DNA from: CAYZFD01 sp964477735
GTDB taxonomy: Bacteria; Bacteroidota; Bacteroidia; Flavobacteriales; Flavobacteriaceae
Length of the DNA stretch: 64,000 nucleotides
NCBI GenBank assembly: GCA_964477735.1
Contig: CAYZFD010000002.1
Span: 12,955 to 76,954 of the forward strand
Reading direction: 5' to 3'
A program made the translations under genes and the position numbers. Shown piece by piece: positions 1-9,447 of this stretch; within the stretch, counting starts at the first letter, position 1; each line of letters opens with the position of its first letter. Under the pieces are notes generated by a model. It saw only the letters and a program-made list of their open reading frames with translations. It did not search any database and was not told where the DNA came from.

Positions 1-1
1 T

Positions 2-343
2 GAAGTCATTACTTTTTTCACTAAACCAGAAGGCACCATCTACCCTGAGGCTGATTTGCCCATTAGCGAACGTAAACTTATAGGTTTTCAATGGAGAGAC
101 GCTGATCAAATAAACTCGGTTGACGATCTTTTTAGTCCTGCTGACAAAGCCCTAAAACTGATTCCAATTAAAGGAATTGTTATGCCTCTCGATGACGAAG
201 AAACCCTACAGATGCCAAGCAATGGAAACCCTCCTTCTAAGAAATCTACCAATACTAAACCAAAGCCAATTGCAGCCCCATTACCAATCTTGAAAACCTC
301 AAAAACCCCCTCAAGAAATCGTCTAAGCAAAATCCCTAAATGA
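2..343 (+). CDS. OstA-like protein, C-terminal end (partial)
   Basis: The reading frame is open from the first complete codon of the window, so this is the 3' end of a gene that begins upstream; a TTG at 56 is internal and not a start. The visible 113 residues hold a motif with EGTIYPE, then KRK/E-rich and finally a Pro/Lys/Ser-rich low-complexity tail. From memory, flavobacterial genomes place an OstA-like (LptA/LptD N-terminal-like) protein directly before this aminotransferase-TPR-DUF368-aroE series, and the EGTIYPE stretch fits its C-terminus. The name rests on gene order and a short motif, so it is tentative. The stop overlaps the next start (ATGA at 340-343), which points to translational coupling. 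Confidence 0.55.
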   Translation, partial: EVITFFTKPEGTIYPEADLPISERKLIGFQWRDADQINSVDDLFSPADKALKLIPIKGIVMPLDDEETLQMPSNGNPPSKKSTNTKPKPIAAPLPILKTSKTPSRNRLSKIPK

Positions 344-1545
344 GCAAACTAGAAGAATACTTTTTTGCGCATCAGGCACAAACAACCCCCCATCCGTTGG
401 GCAAAACAATCGTTTCGGCCGAAGGCTCCTATATCATTGATGCTGAAGGGAAGAAATATTTAGATTTTGTAGCAGGCGTTTCGGCCTGCAGTTTAGGTCA
501 TCGACCCAATAAAGTGGTGAAGGCCGTGCAACAACAGCTCGAAAGTTATTGGCATGTTATGGTTTATGGCGAGTTCATTCAAGAACCTGTTGTTCAGCTC
601 ACAAGACTCTTGGCCACACATCTACCCTCGAAATTAGAAACTACCTACCTGACCAATTCAGGCACAGAAGCCATCGAAGGTGCTATGAAATTGGCCAAAC
701 GTGTCACAGGTCGACCAAAAATTGTGGCCGCCAAAAATGCCTATCATGGCAACACTCAGGGAAGCATGAGTGTTTTGGGCGTTGAAAATCGAATCAGTGG
801 CTATAGACCTTTGCTGCCCGGGATATCCTTTATAGAATTTAATAAGTCCTCTGACTTAAATCAAATCGATCGGCAAACAGCCGCAGTTATACTCGAAACC
901 ATTCAAGGAGGCGCAGGTTTTATTGTGCCCCAATTCGATTATCTTCAAAAAGTAAGAGCCCGATGCAACGAAGTGGGTGCCTTGCTGATATTAGACGAAA
1001 TTCAACCTGGAATAGGACGAACAGGCAAAATGTTCGCCTTCGAACACTTTGGAATTGAACCCGATATTGTTGTTATGGGGAAAGGGCTTGGTGGCGGTTT
1101 TCCGATTGGTGCTTTTAGTGCCTCTGCAACACATATGAAATTACTTCAACATCATCCAAAACTTGGACATATCACCACATTTGGAGGACATCCTGTCATT
1201 GCAGCTGCAGCTAAAGCTACTTTAGAAACAATTGTCGAAGAAAACCTCATGCTCAAAGCCCTAGAAAAAGAAGGTATTATAAGAGGACTATTGACACACC
1301 CGCTCATTAGAGAAATTCGAGGCAAAGGGCTCATGCTTGCACTCATGCTTCCCGATGCGGAGATCGCCAACAAACTCGTTCACAAATGCATGGACAAAGG
1401 ATTGATCTTGTTTTGGCTTTTGTTCGAAACAAAGGCTGTTCGAATCACACCACCCCTCACCATTTCAGTTGAAGAAATCCAAAAGGGTTGTCGTATTATT
1501 CTTGAAACACTCAACGAAATTCATAACGAAAAAAATGTTGATTAG
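340..1545 (+). CDS. Class III aminotransferase (aspartate aminotransferase family)
   Basis: This 401-residue protein is a PLP-dependent class III (acetylornithine/ornithine-type) aminotransferase. The N-terminal half has the TNSGTEAIEGAMKLAK phosphate-binding segment, then the LILDEIQPGIGRTGK segment carrying the cofactor-contacting Asp, and the Schiff-base lysine K248 in VMGKGLGGGFPIGAF. The length is normal for the family. It begins inside the stop codon of the upstream OstA-like gene and is followed after 75 bases by a TPR gene. The amino donor and acceptor cannot be read from the sequence. It lies outside any arginine operon, so argD should not be assumed. Confidence 0.9.
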   Translation: MSKLEEYFFAHQAQTTPHPLGKTIVSAEGSYIIDAEGKKYLDFVAGVSACSLGHRPNKVVKAVQQQLESYWHVMVYGEFIQEPVVQLTRLLATHLPSKLETTYLTNSGTEAIEGAMKLAKRVTGRPKIVAAKNAYHGNTQGSMSVLGVENRISGYRPLLPGISFIEFNKSSDLNQIDRQTAAVILETIQGGAGFIVPQFDYLQKVRARCNEVGALLILDEIQPGIGRTGKMFAFEHFGIEPDIVVMGKGLGGGFPIGAFSASATHMKLLQHHPKLGHITTFGGHPVIAAAAKATLETIVEENLMLKALEKEGIIRGLLTHPLIREIRGKGLMLALMLPDAEIANKLVHKCMDKGLILFWLLFETKAVRITPPLTISVEEIQKGCRIILETLNEIHNEKNVD

Positions 1546-1620
1546 TTTGTTGAAAAAACCTAGAACCAAAACAGCATTTTAAAACAAATTGGTCTAACTT
1601 TATAAGTATCAAGTTCATTC

Positions 1621-3021
1621 ATGGATCTAAATTCTGAAAGAAGCATAGAAACAATTGTTAGGCGTTTTGAAAAAATGCTCAAAACCAACGAAGTTTTATA
1701 CTTCGATTCGGAAGATTTTATTCGAATAATTGAATATTATTTAGATTCGGGTCAACAACAAAAGACCATCCAAGCCATTAATATTGGTAGCAATCAACAC
1801 CCCTATTCCTATGATATCAAAATATTAGGAATTGAATTTTATGTAGGTGAAAACAAGCTCAACAAAGCCATCGCTTTGCTCGAAGAATTAGAAGGCGTTT
1901 CAGAAGTAGCCGAGGACTACCATGTGCAAAAAGCTGCTATTTTATCAAAGCAAAACAAACACCTCGAGGCTATCGAAGAACTCAACAAGGCTTTGGCCTG
2001 CACGTCTTTTCCAGAGACCATGTATTACCAAATGGCTATGGAATATTTGTTTTTAGACAATTTTTTGATGGCCAAAGATTTTTTCATTAAAAGTCTAAAT
2101 TCTGACAATCAAGATGTTGGAGCCTTATACAACGTCATTTATTGCTTTGAATCCCTTGACGATCACCAAGGGGCAATCTATTTTTTGGGTGATTTTATAG
2201 ACAAAAACCCCTACAACGAAATTGCTTGGCACCAATTGGGAAAACAATACATGGCCCTTGACAAGTTTGAAGAAGCTGTGGCTGCCTTCGATTTTGCAAT
2301 TATCAGTGATGACTCGTTTGTTGGTGCCTATATTGAAATGGGTAAAGCTTTAGAAAAATTAGGACAACTCAATCGAGCCATAGAACAATATCAAAGCTCA
2401 TTAGAGATTGAAGATCCAACGGCCTTTGCCTTACTGCGAATAGGCGCTTGTCACCAAGAATTAGGCAATGATTTACTGGCATTAAAGTTTTACAAAAAAG
2501 CCGTTCATGAAGATCCCCTTTTCGAAAAAGGCTGGATCGCCATCGTTGATTACTTTATGGCACAAAAGGCATACGTGAAAGCTTTATATTATTTAAAAAA
2601 AGCACTTCAAATTGACAATACCAACATTGTACTTTGGAAAAAAATGGCACATTGCAACAATGCCTTATCCTTTTTTGAAGAAGCTGATTTGGCCTATAAA
2701 GAATTGATTGATTTAGGCTGTCATGAATATCAAATATGGTTAGAATGGGTCGAAACCCTGCGTGCAATGGGAGAAACAAAACGTGCTATAGAGGTTTTGC
2801 ACAAAGCCCTGTTGTCGTTTCCAAAATCATCTGAAATCCAGTATCTATTATCGGGTCTTTATTACCAATCAAAACAACATTTAAAAGGAATCTTATATTT
2901 AAAAAATGCCTACAAATTAAACCCCAAACAATTTGCACATTATTCTAGCGCATTTCCTATAATGTCTGAATCGAACTTTCAACTAAAATCAGCCAAAGAC
3001 ACGACCAGCAAACTCGATTGA
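1621..3021 (+). CDS. Tetratricopeptide repeat protein
   Basis: A 466-residue protein made almost entirely of tetratricopeptide-type helical repeats from about residue 50 to 440. Typical units contain patterns such as AWHQLGKQYMALDKFEEAVAAFDFAI and YIEMGKALEKLGQLNRAIEQYQSSL (two adjacent repeats). There is no signal peptide or membrane segment, so it is expected in the cytoplasm as a protein-protein scaffold. The start is an ATG preceded by a TAACTTTA box at 1595-1602, resembling the -7 element of this phylum. Its stop overlaps the TTG at which the next frame opens, and it is conserved in order with the DUF368 genes in flavobacteria. No specific partner can be named. Confidence 0.85.
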   Translation: MDLNSERSIETIVRRFEKMLKTNEVLYFDSEDFIRIIEYYLDSGQQQKTIQAINIGSNQHPYSYDIKILGIEFYVGENKLNKAIALLEELEGVSEVAEDYHVQKAAILSKQNKHLEAIEELNKALACTSFPETMYYQMAMEYLFLDNFLMAKDFFIKSLNSDNQDVGALYNVIYCFESLDDHQGAIYFLGDFIDKNPYNEIAWHQLGKQYMALDKFEEAVAAFDFAIISDDSFVGAYIEMGKALEKLGQLNRAIEQYQSSLEIEDPTAFALLRIGACHQELGNDLLALKFYKKAVHEDPLFEKGWIAIVDYFMAQKAYVKALYYLKKALQIDNTNIVLWKKMAHCNNALSFFEEADLAYKELIDLGCHEYQIWLEWVETLRAMGETKRAIEVLHKALLSFPKSSEIQYLLSGLYYQSKQHLKGILYLKNAYKLNPKQFAHYSSAFPIMSESNFQLKSAKDTTSKLD

Positions 3022-3041
3022 TTTTGAGTATCTTTGTGAGT

Positions 3042-3983
3042 ATGATCACCCAATCTAAAAACAAGTTTTTTTTGTATTTAAAGGGCATAGCTATGGGCAT
3101 TGCCGACTTAATCCCTGGGGTTTCTGGAGGCACTTTGGCGCTCATTACAGGGATTTATGAAGAACTGATACATTCAATTTCCGGTATAGGAGTCCACACA
3201 CTAAAGCTATTAGTAAAAGGTAAGTGGAAAGCCGCTTGGCAGCAAGCCAATGGATCTTTCCTGCTGCCCTTATTAACAGGCATTGCCACAAGTTTACTCT
3301 TGCTTAGCCAAGGAATTCGGAAACTCTTAATCCTATATCCGATTTTGCTTTGGGCCTTCTTTTTTGGGTTGATTTTGGCCAGTTGTGTCATGCTGATTCA
3401 GCAAATCGAGGGCAAACATCCTAGGCTTTGGGGAGCATTTATCATGGGGGCAATTATCGCCTTTGCCATCACCATCATCAACCCAATTCAAACAGAAATC
3501 GGTGGCTTATACCTCTTCATTTGTGGACTTTTAGCTATAGTGGCCATGATATTACCAGGGATTTCAGGGGCTTTCATTCTGTTGCTATTGGGTGCCTATG
3601 AGGAAGCCCTGAAGATTATCAACCAAATGTTACACCTCGATGGGATTGGATTCAAAAAGGCTGCGATTCTTGCTGCAGGTGCTTTGGTGGGGTTGAAAGT
3701 TTTTTCCTCCTCCCTACATTGGATTTTAAAACATCACAAAAACCGAGCAATGGCTTTTTTGACGGGCGTGATGGCAGGGTCGCTCAACAAAGTTTGGCCG
3801 TGGAAAACAGTTATACAATGGCGTACAAATAGCGAAGGTATCCAAGTGCCTTTGATAGAAAAAAGTGTATGGCCCACGGCATTCGATGGAGATCCTCAAA
3901 TCATCTCAGCCATTTGCATGGCGTTGGTGGGGGCATCGATTTTGTATTTGTTGCATTACGCTTCGAAAAAACATCAAGCATGA
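3042..3983 (+). CDS. DUF368 membrane protein, first copy
   Basis: A polytopic inner-membrane protein of 313 residues belonging to DUF368 (PF04018). The signature GIAMGIADLIPGVSGGTLAL lies near the N-terminus and a second IPGVSGG-like motif, ILPGISGAFILLLLG, lies in the middle, so the family shows an internal repeat. About eight hydrophobic helices are visible. DUF368 proteins have been linked to undecaprenyl-phosphate translocation (the PopT family); that role here is inference. The open frame extends to a TTG at 3018, but I prefer the ATG at 3042, because a TATCTTTG box at 3029-3036 lies just before it and the residues upstream are not family-like. It overlaps the second copy by four bases. 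Confidence 0.88.
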   Translation: MITQSKNKFFLYLKGIAMGIADLIPGVSGGTLALITGIYEELIHSISGIGVHTLKLLVKGKWKAAWQQANGSFLLPLLTGIATSLLLLSQGIRKLLILYPILLWAFFFGLILASCVMLIQQIEGKHPRLWGAFIMGAIIAFAITIINPIQTEIGGLYLFICGLLAIVAMILPGISGAFILLLLGAYEEALKIINQMLHLDGIGFKKAAILAAGALVGLKVFSSSLHWILKHHKNRAMAFLTGVMAGSLNKVWPWKTVIQWRTNSEGIQVPLIEKSVWPTAFDGDPQIISAICMALVGASILYLLHYASKKHQA

Positions 3984-4990
3984 TCTTTGAAAATCGAACA
4001 CCAATAGACCGATTTTTTTTAGTTTTAAAGGGTATTGCCATGGGTGCCGCTAATAAAGTGCCTGGAGTATCGGGCGGAATTGTAGCCATTGCGGCAGGCT
4101 TCTATGAAGAGTTTATATATTCCTTAAAAAAAATAAATCAAAAAGCATTAAAGCTCCTGATTTCTTGTCGATTTTCATTGTTTTACAACTACATCAACGG
4201 ACGATTTTTGGGGTTGCTGTTTCTTGGCATGATCATCAGTTATTTTAGTGTTTCAAAGCTTCTCGATTTTGCACTCGAAAAACACGAAACATTAGTTTGG
4301 GGTGTTTTTTTTGGAATGATTTTAGGGTCTGCATTGTGCCTTATCAAATATTTTGAGAAATGGAACTATACCAATATTGTTTGGTCTTTTCTTGGGTTTT
4401 CATTTGGAGTTGCTATCAGTATGCTGAATCCTGCTACTGGAAACGACCATTTGGGTTTTGTGTTTTTTTGTGGAGTGATTAGCATAACAGGCATGACATT
4501 GCCTGGCTTGTCAGGATCATTTCTCCTCATGTTGTTAGGCAACTATGTGCTTTTGCTGGTAGATGCTGTGAATGCAGTTTATGATAGCCTGAAAGATTTG
4601 TTCACAGGGAATATTTCTCAAATTTTTCATCCCGACCGTAAACGCCTGTTGGTAGTGATGGCTGTTTTCAGTTTAGGTTCTCTAACGGGTTTGGTTATTT
4701 TTTCACACATCCTAAGTTATGTCCTCGAACGCTTTAAACTCCAAACCAACGCACTTCTGATTGGCTTTGTAATGGGATCTTTAGGCATGGTTTGGCCTTG
4801 GAAAAAAACGGTGTATTTGAAAGGCCTAGATGGAGAATTTCGCCTAGATTCATCTGGGAAATTAATTGTGGAAAAATTCTCACGATATTGGCCTGATCTA
4901 GCGAGCCAGCAAAACTGGTGGGTTGTTTTGGCTATTTTAGTGGGCTTGTTTATTGTGATAGGACTATATGAATATGGAAAATCAAAATAA
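3980..4990 (+). CDS. DUF368 membrane protein, second copy
   Basis: A second DUF368 membrane protein of 336 residues, directly after the first with an ATGA overlap. It repeats the same signatures: GIAMGAANKVPGVSGGIVAI near the N-terminus and MTLPGLSGSFLLMLLG in the middle. The two proteins are clearly paralogous but well diverged, so the duplication is old. The frame is open further upstream to 3869, but that part runs across the 3' end of the first copy in another frame, and the start at 3980 gives the correct family N-terminus. Its 3' end overlaps aroE by 17 bases. A role in lipid-carrier translocation is possible from the family only. Confidence 0.87.
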   Translation: MIFENRTPIDRFFLVLKGIAMGAANKVPGVSGGIVAIAAGFYEEFIYSLKKINQKALKLLISCRFSLFYNYINGRFLGLLFLGMIISYFSVSKLLDFALEKHETLVWGVFFGMILGSALCLIKYFEKWNYTNIVWSFLGFSFGVAISMLNPATGNDHLGFVFFCGVISITGMTLPGLSGSFLLMLLGNYVLLLVDAVNAVYDSLKDLFTGNISQIFHPDRKRLLVVMAVFSLGSLTGLVIFSHILSYVLERFKLQTNALLIGFVMGSLGMVWPWKKTVYLKGLDGEFRLDSSGKLIVEKFSRYWPDLASQQNWWVVLAILVGLFIVIGLYEYGKSK

Positions 4991-5726
4991 ATTATTTGGA
5001 CTACTAGGCAGAAACATTGCCTACTCATTTTCAAGGGGTTACTTTACGGAAAAATTTAATCATCTTGGATTAGAACACTGCCGTTATATCAATTTTGACC
5101 TTCCCAATTTAGAGAGCTTTAAAGCTCTGTGGGATAACCCTTCATTAGTTGGCATGAACGTCACCATACCCTATAAGCAGGAGGTAATTTCGCATCTAGA
5201 CCAACTCGATGAAACGGCTGCAGAAATTGGCGCTGTGAACACCATAAAAAAACTTCAGGACGGACAACTGAAGGGCTACAATACTGACTGTATTGGTTTT
5301 GAAAACGCATTAAAACCATTGCTGACAAAGGATCACAAAAAAAGCTTGATTTTGGGTTCTGGCGGAGCTTCTAAGGCTGTGATTTATGTCCTTCAAAAAT
5401 TAGGCATTTCATGTCAGGTTGTTTCAAGAACACCCTCAGAGGGCAAATGGACCTATGATCAGCTCACTCCTGAGCAAATAGAGGAACATCTACTCATCGT
5501 GAATTGCTCACCTGTGGGCACTCATCCGAAAATTGAGGACAAACCCAAGCTACCCTACGAAAACGTAGGTGAGCACCATCTGTTTTTTGATCTAATTTAC
5601 AACCCACCCGAAACAGCCTTTTTAAAAGCGGCGAAAGCCAAAGGCGCCAAAACAGCCAGCGGATTGGCCATGCTTGAAGGACAGGCGGAAGCCGCCTGGA
5701 GCTTGTGGAATGCCCAACCATTTTAA
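4974..5726 (+). CDS. aroE: Shikimate dehydrogenase
   Basis: This 250-residue enzyme reduces 3-dehydroshikimate to shikimate with NADPH in aromatic amino acid synthesis. The N-terminal substrate domain shows SFS (S18, S20), NVTIPYK with the catalytic lysine K68, and the YNTDCIGF segment with the conserved Asp. The cofactor domain has GSGGASKAV followed by a short VVSRT strand end, and the C-terminal part has GLAMLEGQAEAAW. The length is slightly short of the usual 270-280, as often seen in Bacteroidota. Two ATGs six bases apart (4968 and 4974) are possible; the second gives the more typical start. The gene overlaps the upstream DUF368 frame. Confidence 0.93.
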   Translation: MENQNKLFGLLGRNIAYSFSRGYFTEKFNHLGLEHCRYINFDLPNLESFKALWDNPSLVGMNVTIPYKQEVISHLDQLDETAAEIGAVNTIKKLQDGQLKGYNTDCIGFENALKPLLTKDHKKSLILGSGGASKAVIYVLQKLGISCQVVSRTPSEGKWTYDQLTPEQIEEHLLIVNCSPVGTHPKIEDKPKLPYENVGEHHLFFDLIYNPPETAFLKAAKAKGAKTASGLAMLEGQAEAAWSLWNAQPF

Positions 5727-5776
5727 AATCTCGAAATAATTGTTATATTCGAAGTGTATTATAAAATTCCATCAAA

Positions 5777-7657
5777 ATGTTGGACGACGAACAAAATACA
5801 CTTCCCAGCGCTGAGGACATCTCAAACCAATCATCCGATGAGGTAGAAAAAACAAGTGCTCAAAATCCTGATAGCCAAGCTGTTAAAGAAAAGGAGCTTG
5901 AAGACCTAGGCCCCGAAGAATCGGAAGAAGACGAAGATGACAATCAAGAAGATCATAACCATTTTGAAAATTTATCGCTCGAAAGTTTGGTTTCGGCATT
6001 TGAAAAAATGCTTAAAACTGATGATATTAAGGTTATCCGAAATCAAGTTGAGCAACTTCGATCAGCATTCGAAAGCAAGTATAACACACTGTTTGAGGAA
6101 AAAAAGGCTACTTTTCTTGAAGAAGGAGGTCTTGAGATTGATTTTGAATTTTATAATCCCCATAAAAAGTCCTACGACCTGCTGTTAAGAGATTATAAGC
6201 GAAAGAGAAACACTTTTTATAAAAACATTGAACAACGCCAGAAAGAGAGCCTAAACAACAGGCTAGAGTTGATTGAAGAGCTGAAGGGTTTAATCTCGAT
6301 AGATCAGGACATCAACACTACATACAAGCAGTTCAAAGACCTTCAGAGCCGATGGAAGAGTGTTGGAGCGGTTCCAAGGGCAGAGGCCAACAATGTGTGG
6401 AGAACCTATCATCATCATGTCAATATTTTCTATGATTTTCTCCATTTGAATAGAGAACTTAGAGAGCTCGACTACAAGCACAACTTTGAGGAAAAAACCA
6501 ACATTATCTCGCAAGCTGAAAAGCTAGTAGAATTGGATGATGCCCAACGTGCTTTTAGGGATTTGCAACAGCTTCACAAACGCTGGAAAGATGAGCTTGG
6601 CCCGGTGGCACCCGAACACAGAGAAGAACTTTGGGAGCGCTTTAGTGAACTAACCAAAGTTATTCGCGATAAAAGACAACACTATTTATCACACCTAGAA
6701 GATATTCTTCAAGAAAACCTTCAAAAAAAATTGAAGGTCATTCAGGAAATGGAGTCGTTGTTGGAACAAGATATCGATAGTTTTAAAACTTGGTCTAAAC
6801 AAAGTAAAACTTTTGAAAAGCTAAGAGATCGTTTTTTCGAATTGGGCAAAGTGCCACGTAGCGAAAACAGCAATGTATGGAACCATTTCAAAACAAGTTT
6901 AAGAAGTTTCAACAAAAAGAAAAATTTATTTTTCAGACAACAAAAGAAAGAATCTTCAAAGAATTTAGCTCTTAAAAAAGCGCTAATCGAGAGAGTTAAA
7001 TCATTAACAGAAAGTGACTTAGAAACTTCTGAGATCACAACGCAGATAATCGCCATTCAAAAAGAGTGGAAAACCATTGGAAATGTTGGACGAAGACAGA
7101 ATGAGAAGATTTGGAAGGTTTTTAGGAGTATTTGCAATGCGCATTTTGAGCAATTAGATAAAAATAAAAATAAGGTTTCTGAGGAGGAGCTTCAAAATTT
7201 TGAAGCCAAACAGAAGATCACTGAAGCCTTAAATGCTCTAAACGAAAAAGAGGCTGAAACAGCTCAAACAAAAATTGCTACACTTCAAGACGAATGGAAT
7301 CAAGTGGGATCAGCTGGAAAAAACGAAGCTAAAGCCATGGCGACTTTCCAAAAGGCCTTAGAAAAAGCCTACAAAGAGATCGGTTATGACAAGCAAAAAG
7401 TAAACAAAGCGCTATACCAAAACAAACTCAACCAATTGTCGGGAGATGAAAAAGGCATTAGCAAAGAGTTGGGGAGTTTGCAAAGAAAAATTGATGAAAC
7501 CAAAAGTGAATTAAATCAACTCGAAAACAATCTTCAATTTTTCTCACAAGGCAGTGAAGACAATCCGGTATTTAAAAAAGTGGTGAAAGACATCGAAAAT
7601 CGCAAAGAAATTCTAGATAAACTAAAAGAACAAAAAAAGCAACTCAAACAACTTTAG
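5777..7657 (+). CDS. DUF349 repeat protein
   Basis: A 626-residue cytoplasmic protein. The first 65 residues or so are highly acidic (runs of Glu and Asp). The rest is a series of five DUF349 units, each with a pattern like LQxxWKxVGxVPRxxxxxxWxxF; examples are LQSRWKSVGAVPRAE and IQKEWKTIGNVGRRQ. The last 70 residues are predicted coiled coil (KIDETKSELNQLENNL). DUF349 proteins have no settled function. In flavobacteria the gene commonly follows aroE, as here (50-base gap). Its stop codon overlaps the stop of the convergent mazG by four bases. Confidence 0.88.
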   Translation: MLDDEQNTLPSAEDISNQSSDEVEKTSAQNPDSQAVKEKELEDLGPEESEEDEDDNQEDHNHFENLSLESLVSAFEKMLKTDDIKVIRNQVEQLRSAFESKYNTLFEEKKATFLEEGGLEIDFEFYNPHKKSYDLLLRDYKRKRNTFYKNIEQRQKESLNNRLELIEELKGLISIDQDINTTYKQFKDLQSRWKSVGAVPRAEANNVWRTYHHHVNIFYDFLHLNRELRELDYKHNFEEKTNIISQAEKLVELDDAQRAFRDLQQLHKRWKDELGPVAPEHREELWERFSELTKVIRDKRQHYLSHLEDILQENLQKKLKVIQEMESLLEQDIDSFKTWSKQSKTFEKLRDRFFELGKVPRSENSNVWNHFKTSLRSFNKKKNLFFRQQKKESSKNLALKKALIERVKSLTESDLETSEITTQIIAIQKEWKTIGNVGRRQNEKIWKVFRSICNAHFEQLDKNKNKVSEEELQNFEAKQKITEALNALNEKEAETAQTKIATLQDEWNQVGSAGKNEAKAMATFQKALEKAYKEIGYDKQKVNKALYQNKLNQLSGDEKGISKELGSLQRKIDETKSELNQLENNLQFFSQGSEDNPVFKKVVKDIENRKEILDKLKEQKKQLKQL

Positions 7658-8430
7658 TGCTTTTTAGCCTCTTGCCATAAAGTTTCAAGTTCATTCAGTT
7701 TATAATCAGAAAGTTTTTTATCGTTTAAGGCAGCCTTTTCTTCCATCCACAAAAATCGTTTCATGAATTTAAGGTTGGTACGTTCTAATGCAGTGTCGGC
7801 ATTAAATCCTAATAAGCGCGAATAATTTACCAACGAAAAAATGACATCGCCCAATTCCTCTTCTTTTTCAGAATCACTTCCATGTTCGAGTGCGGATTTG
7901 AGTTCGTTTAGTTCTTCGATGATTTTTTGCTGTGCTCCATCAGGGGTAGGCCAATCAAAACCAATGCCGGCCGCTTTTTCCTGAATGCGATGGGCTTTGA
8001 CAAGTGGAGGAAGTTGTGAAGGCACACCAGCCAAAACGCTTTTATTTCCTTCTTTAAGTTTAAGCTTTTCCCAATTTTGCTTAACCTCATCTTCATTCTG
8101 AACCTGGAGGTCACCATAAATATGTGGATGCCTTTTAATGAGCTTTCCTGTAATCGATTGAGCTACATCAGCTATGTCAAATGCCTCATTTTCGCTACCC
8201 ATTTTGGAATAAAAAACAATATGGAGCAACAAATCGCCCAACTCTTTTTTGATTTCATCGGGTTGCTGATTTAAAATTGCTTCGCTGAGTTCATAGGTTT
8301 CTTCAATGGTTAGTGGCCTAAGTGACTCAAAAGTTTGTTTTTGATCCCATGGACATCCTGCCCTAAGTTCATCCATGACCGTAAGCAACTTATCAAGGGC
8401 CTCAAGCTGGGCTTTTCTTGAATTTTTCAT
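7654..8430 (-). CDS. mazG: MazG nucleoside triphosphate pyrophosphohydrolase
   Basis: This 258-residue enzyme hydrolyses nucleoside triphosphates to monophosphates and pyrophosphate, a housecleaning role. It has the classical two-domain MazG form. The N-terminal domain shows LRAGCPWDQKQTFESLRPLT and the metal-binding EETYELSEAI with KKELGDLLLHIVF; the C-terminal domain repeats the pattern with IIEELNELKSAL and EEELGDVIFSLVN. Both sets of metal-ligand Glu/Asp are intact. It is the last gene of the ruvX-def-mazG group, starting two bases after the def stop. Its stop overlaps that of the convergent DUF349 gene. Confidence 0.94.
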   Translation of the reverse strand: MKNSRKAQLEALDKLLTVMDELRAGCPWDQKQTFESLRPLTIEETYELSEAILNQQPDEIKKELGDLLLHIVFYSKMGSENEAFDIADVAQSITGKLIKRHPHIYGDLQVQNEDEVKQNWEKLKLKEGNKSVLAGVPSQLPPLVKAHRIQEKAAGIGFDWPTPDGAQQKIIEELNELKSALEHGSDSEKEEELGDVIFSLVNYSRLLGFNADTALERTNLKFMKRFLWMEEKAALNDKKLSDYKLNELETLWQEAKKH

Positions 8431-8432
8431 GC

Positions 8433-9023
8433 CTAGCGGTTTTTAGTTTTGGCAGGAAACCGCATTTTATAATCGGCATTGACTTGACCACGACTGATGG
8501 CATTTAACTTATTTTTTAAAAGTCGCTTTTTAATTGGACTCAGTTTGTCGGTAAACAAAATCCCTTCGATGTGGTCGTATTCGTGTTGCACTACACGGGC
8601 GGCCAAACCGTCCAAGTGGAGTTCTTGTTCTTCAAAGTTTTCATCAAAAAATCGGATAAAAACATGCTCTTGTCGCATCACATCTTCTCTAATGTCGGGA
8701 ATGCTTAAACAGCCCTCATTAAAAGGTTTTGAAACGCCAGTCTCCTCAATGATTTCGGGGTTGATGAAAACTTTTTTAAAGTCTTGTAATGCATTTGCTT
8801 GTTGAGCTGATAGTTCGGGATCATCAGCAAATGGACTGGCATCCACCACAAACAACCTTAGTGACAAACCAATTTGAGGAGCGGCCAAACCGACACCATT
8901 TGCGGCATACATGGTCTCAAACATATCATCTATAAGGGTAGATAAATCCTGATGATTTTGATCAATGTTTGCACATTTAGACCTTAAAACAGGATCTCCG
9001 TATGCCACAATTGGTCTTATCAT
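8433..9023 (-). CDS. def: Peptide deformylase
   Basis: A 196-residue metalloenzyme that removes the formyl group from nascent protein N-termini. All three family motifs are present: GVGLAAPQIG (residues 43-52), EGCLS (103-107, metal ligand C105) and HEYDH (147-151, two metal-binding His and the catalytic Glu). The loop of about 20 residues between the first two motifs (SPFADDPELSAQQA) is longer than in E. coli and common in Bacteroidota. It overlaps ruvX by four bases (ATGA) and precedes mazG by two bases, so the three genes form one transcript. Confidence 0.96.
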   Translation of the reverse strand: MIRPIVAYGDPVLRSKCANIDQNHQDLSTLIDDMFETMYAANGVGLAAPQIGLSLRLFVVDASPFADDPELSAQQANALQDFKKVFINPEIIEETGVSKPFNEGCLSIPDIREDVMRQEHVFIRFFDENFEEQELHLDGLAARVVQHEYDHIEGILFTDKLSPIKKRLLKNKLNAISRGQVNADYKMRFPAKTKNR

Positions 9024-9439
9024 AATTGTTGTGTTTTTTCTAGATGAGATTGTAATATGAGTGTTGCACTGATTTCATCAATCAGGCCTTTTTGACTTCT
9101 TTTAGCTTTGGGAACACCCGAATCAATGAGGGTGCGTTGAGCCATTTTAGAAGTAAAACGTTCATCTACCCTATGAAGGGTCATTGAGGGAAATTTTGTC
9201 GAAATTTGGGCCACCATCTGAGCTACAAAATCGGCAGACTCTGAAGGGGTATTGTTCAGTTTTTTGGGTTCACCTATTACAATCTCTTTAACAGATTCAT
9301 TGGGAATATAGTCTAAAAGAAAAGGAATTAAATGGTTTGTGGACACAGTGGTTAGACCAGAGGCCAATCCCACAAAACCATCGGTTACGGCCAAGCCGCA
9401 ACGTTTTAATCCAATATCGATAGCCAGAATTCGGTTCAT
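9020..9439 (-). CDS. ruvX: YqgF/RuvX Holliday-junction resolvase-like protein
   Basis: A 139-residue RNase H-fold protein of the YqgF family (also called RuvX). The opening ILAIDIGLKRCGLAVTD carries the first catalytic Asp, IVIGEPKKLN is the central strand with Glu, and RVDERFTSKMA plus the later DEISATLILQSHLE carry the remaining acidic residues. Family members act in rRNA 5'-end processing and have been proposed as Holliday junction resolvases; which applies here cannot be read from sequence. It is the first gene of the ruvX-def-mazG operon, with a TAAATTTG box about 10 bases upstream of its ATG. Confidence 0.93.
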   Translation of the reverse strand: MNRILAIDIGLKRCGLAVTDGFVGLASGLTTVSTNHLIPFLLDYIPNESVKEIVIGEPKKLNNTPSESADFVAQMVAQISTKFPSMTLHRVDERFTSKMAQRTLIDSGVPKAKRSQKGLIDEISATLILQSHLEKTQQL

Positions 9440-9447
9440 AGATTTTA

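Noticed and set aside
3869..3979. Long N-terminal extension of the second DUF368 gene
   Set aside because: The extension overlaps the coding part of the first copy and yields a non-family sequence; the ATG at 3980 starts with the expected residues.
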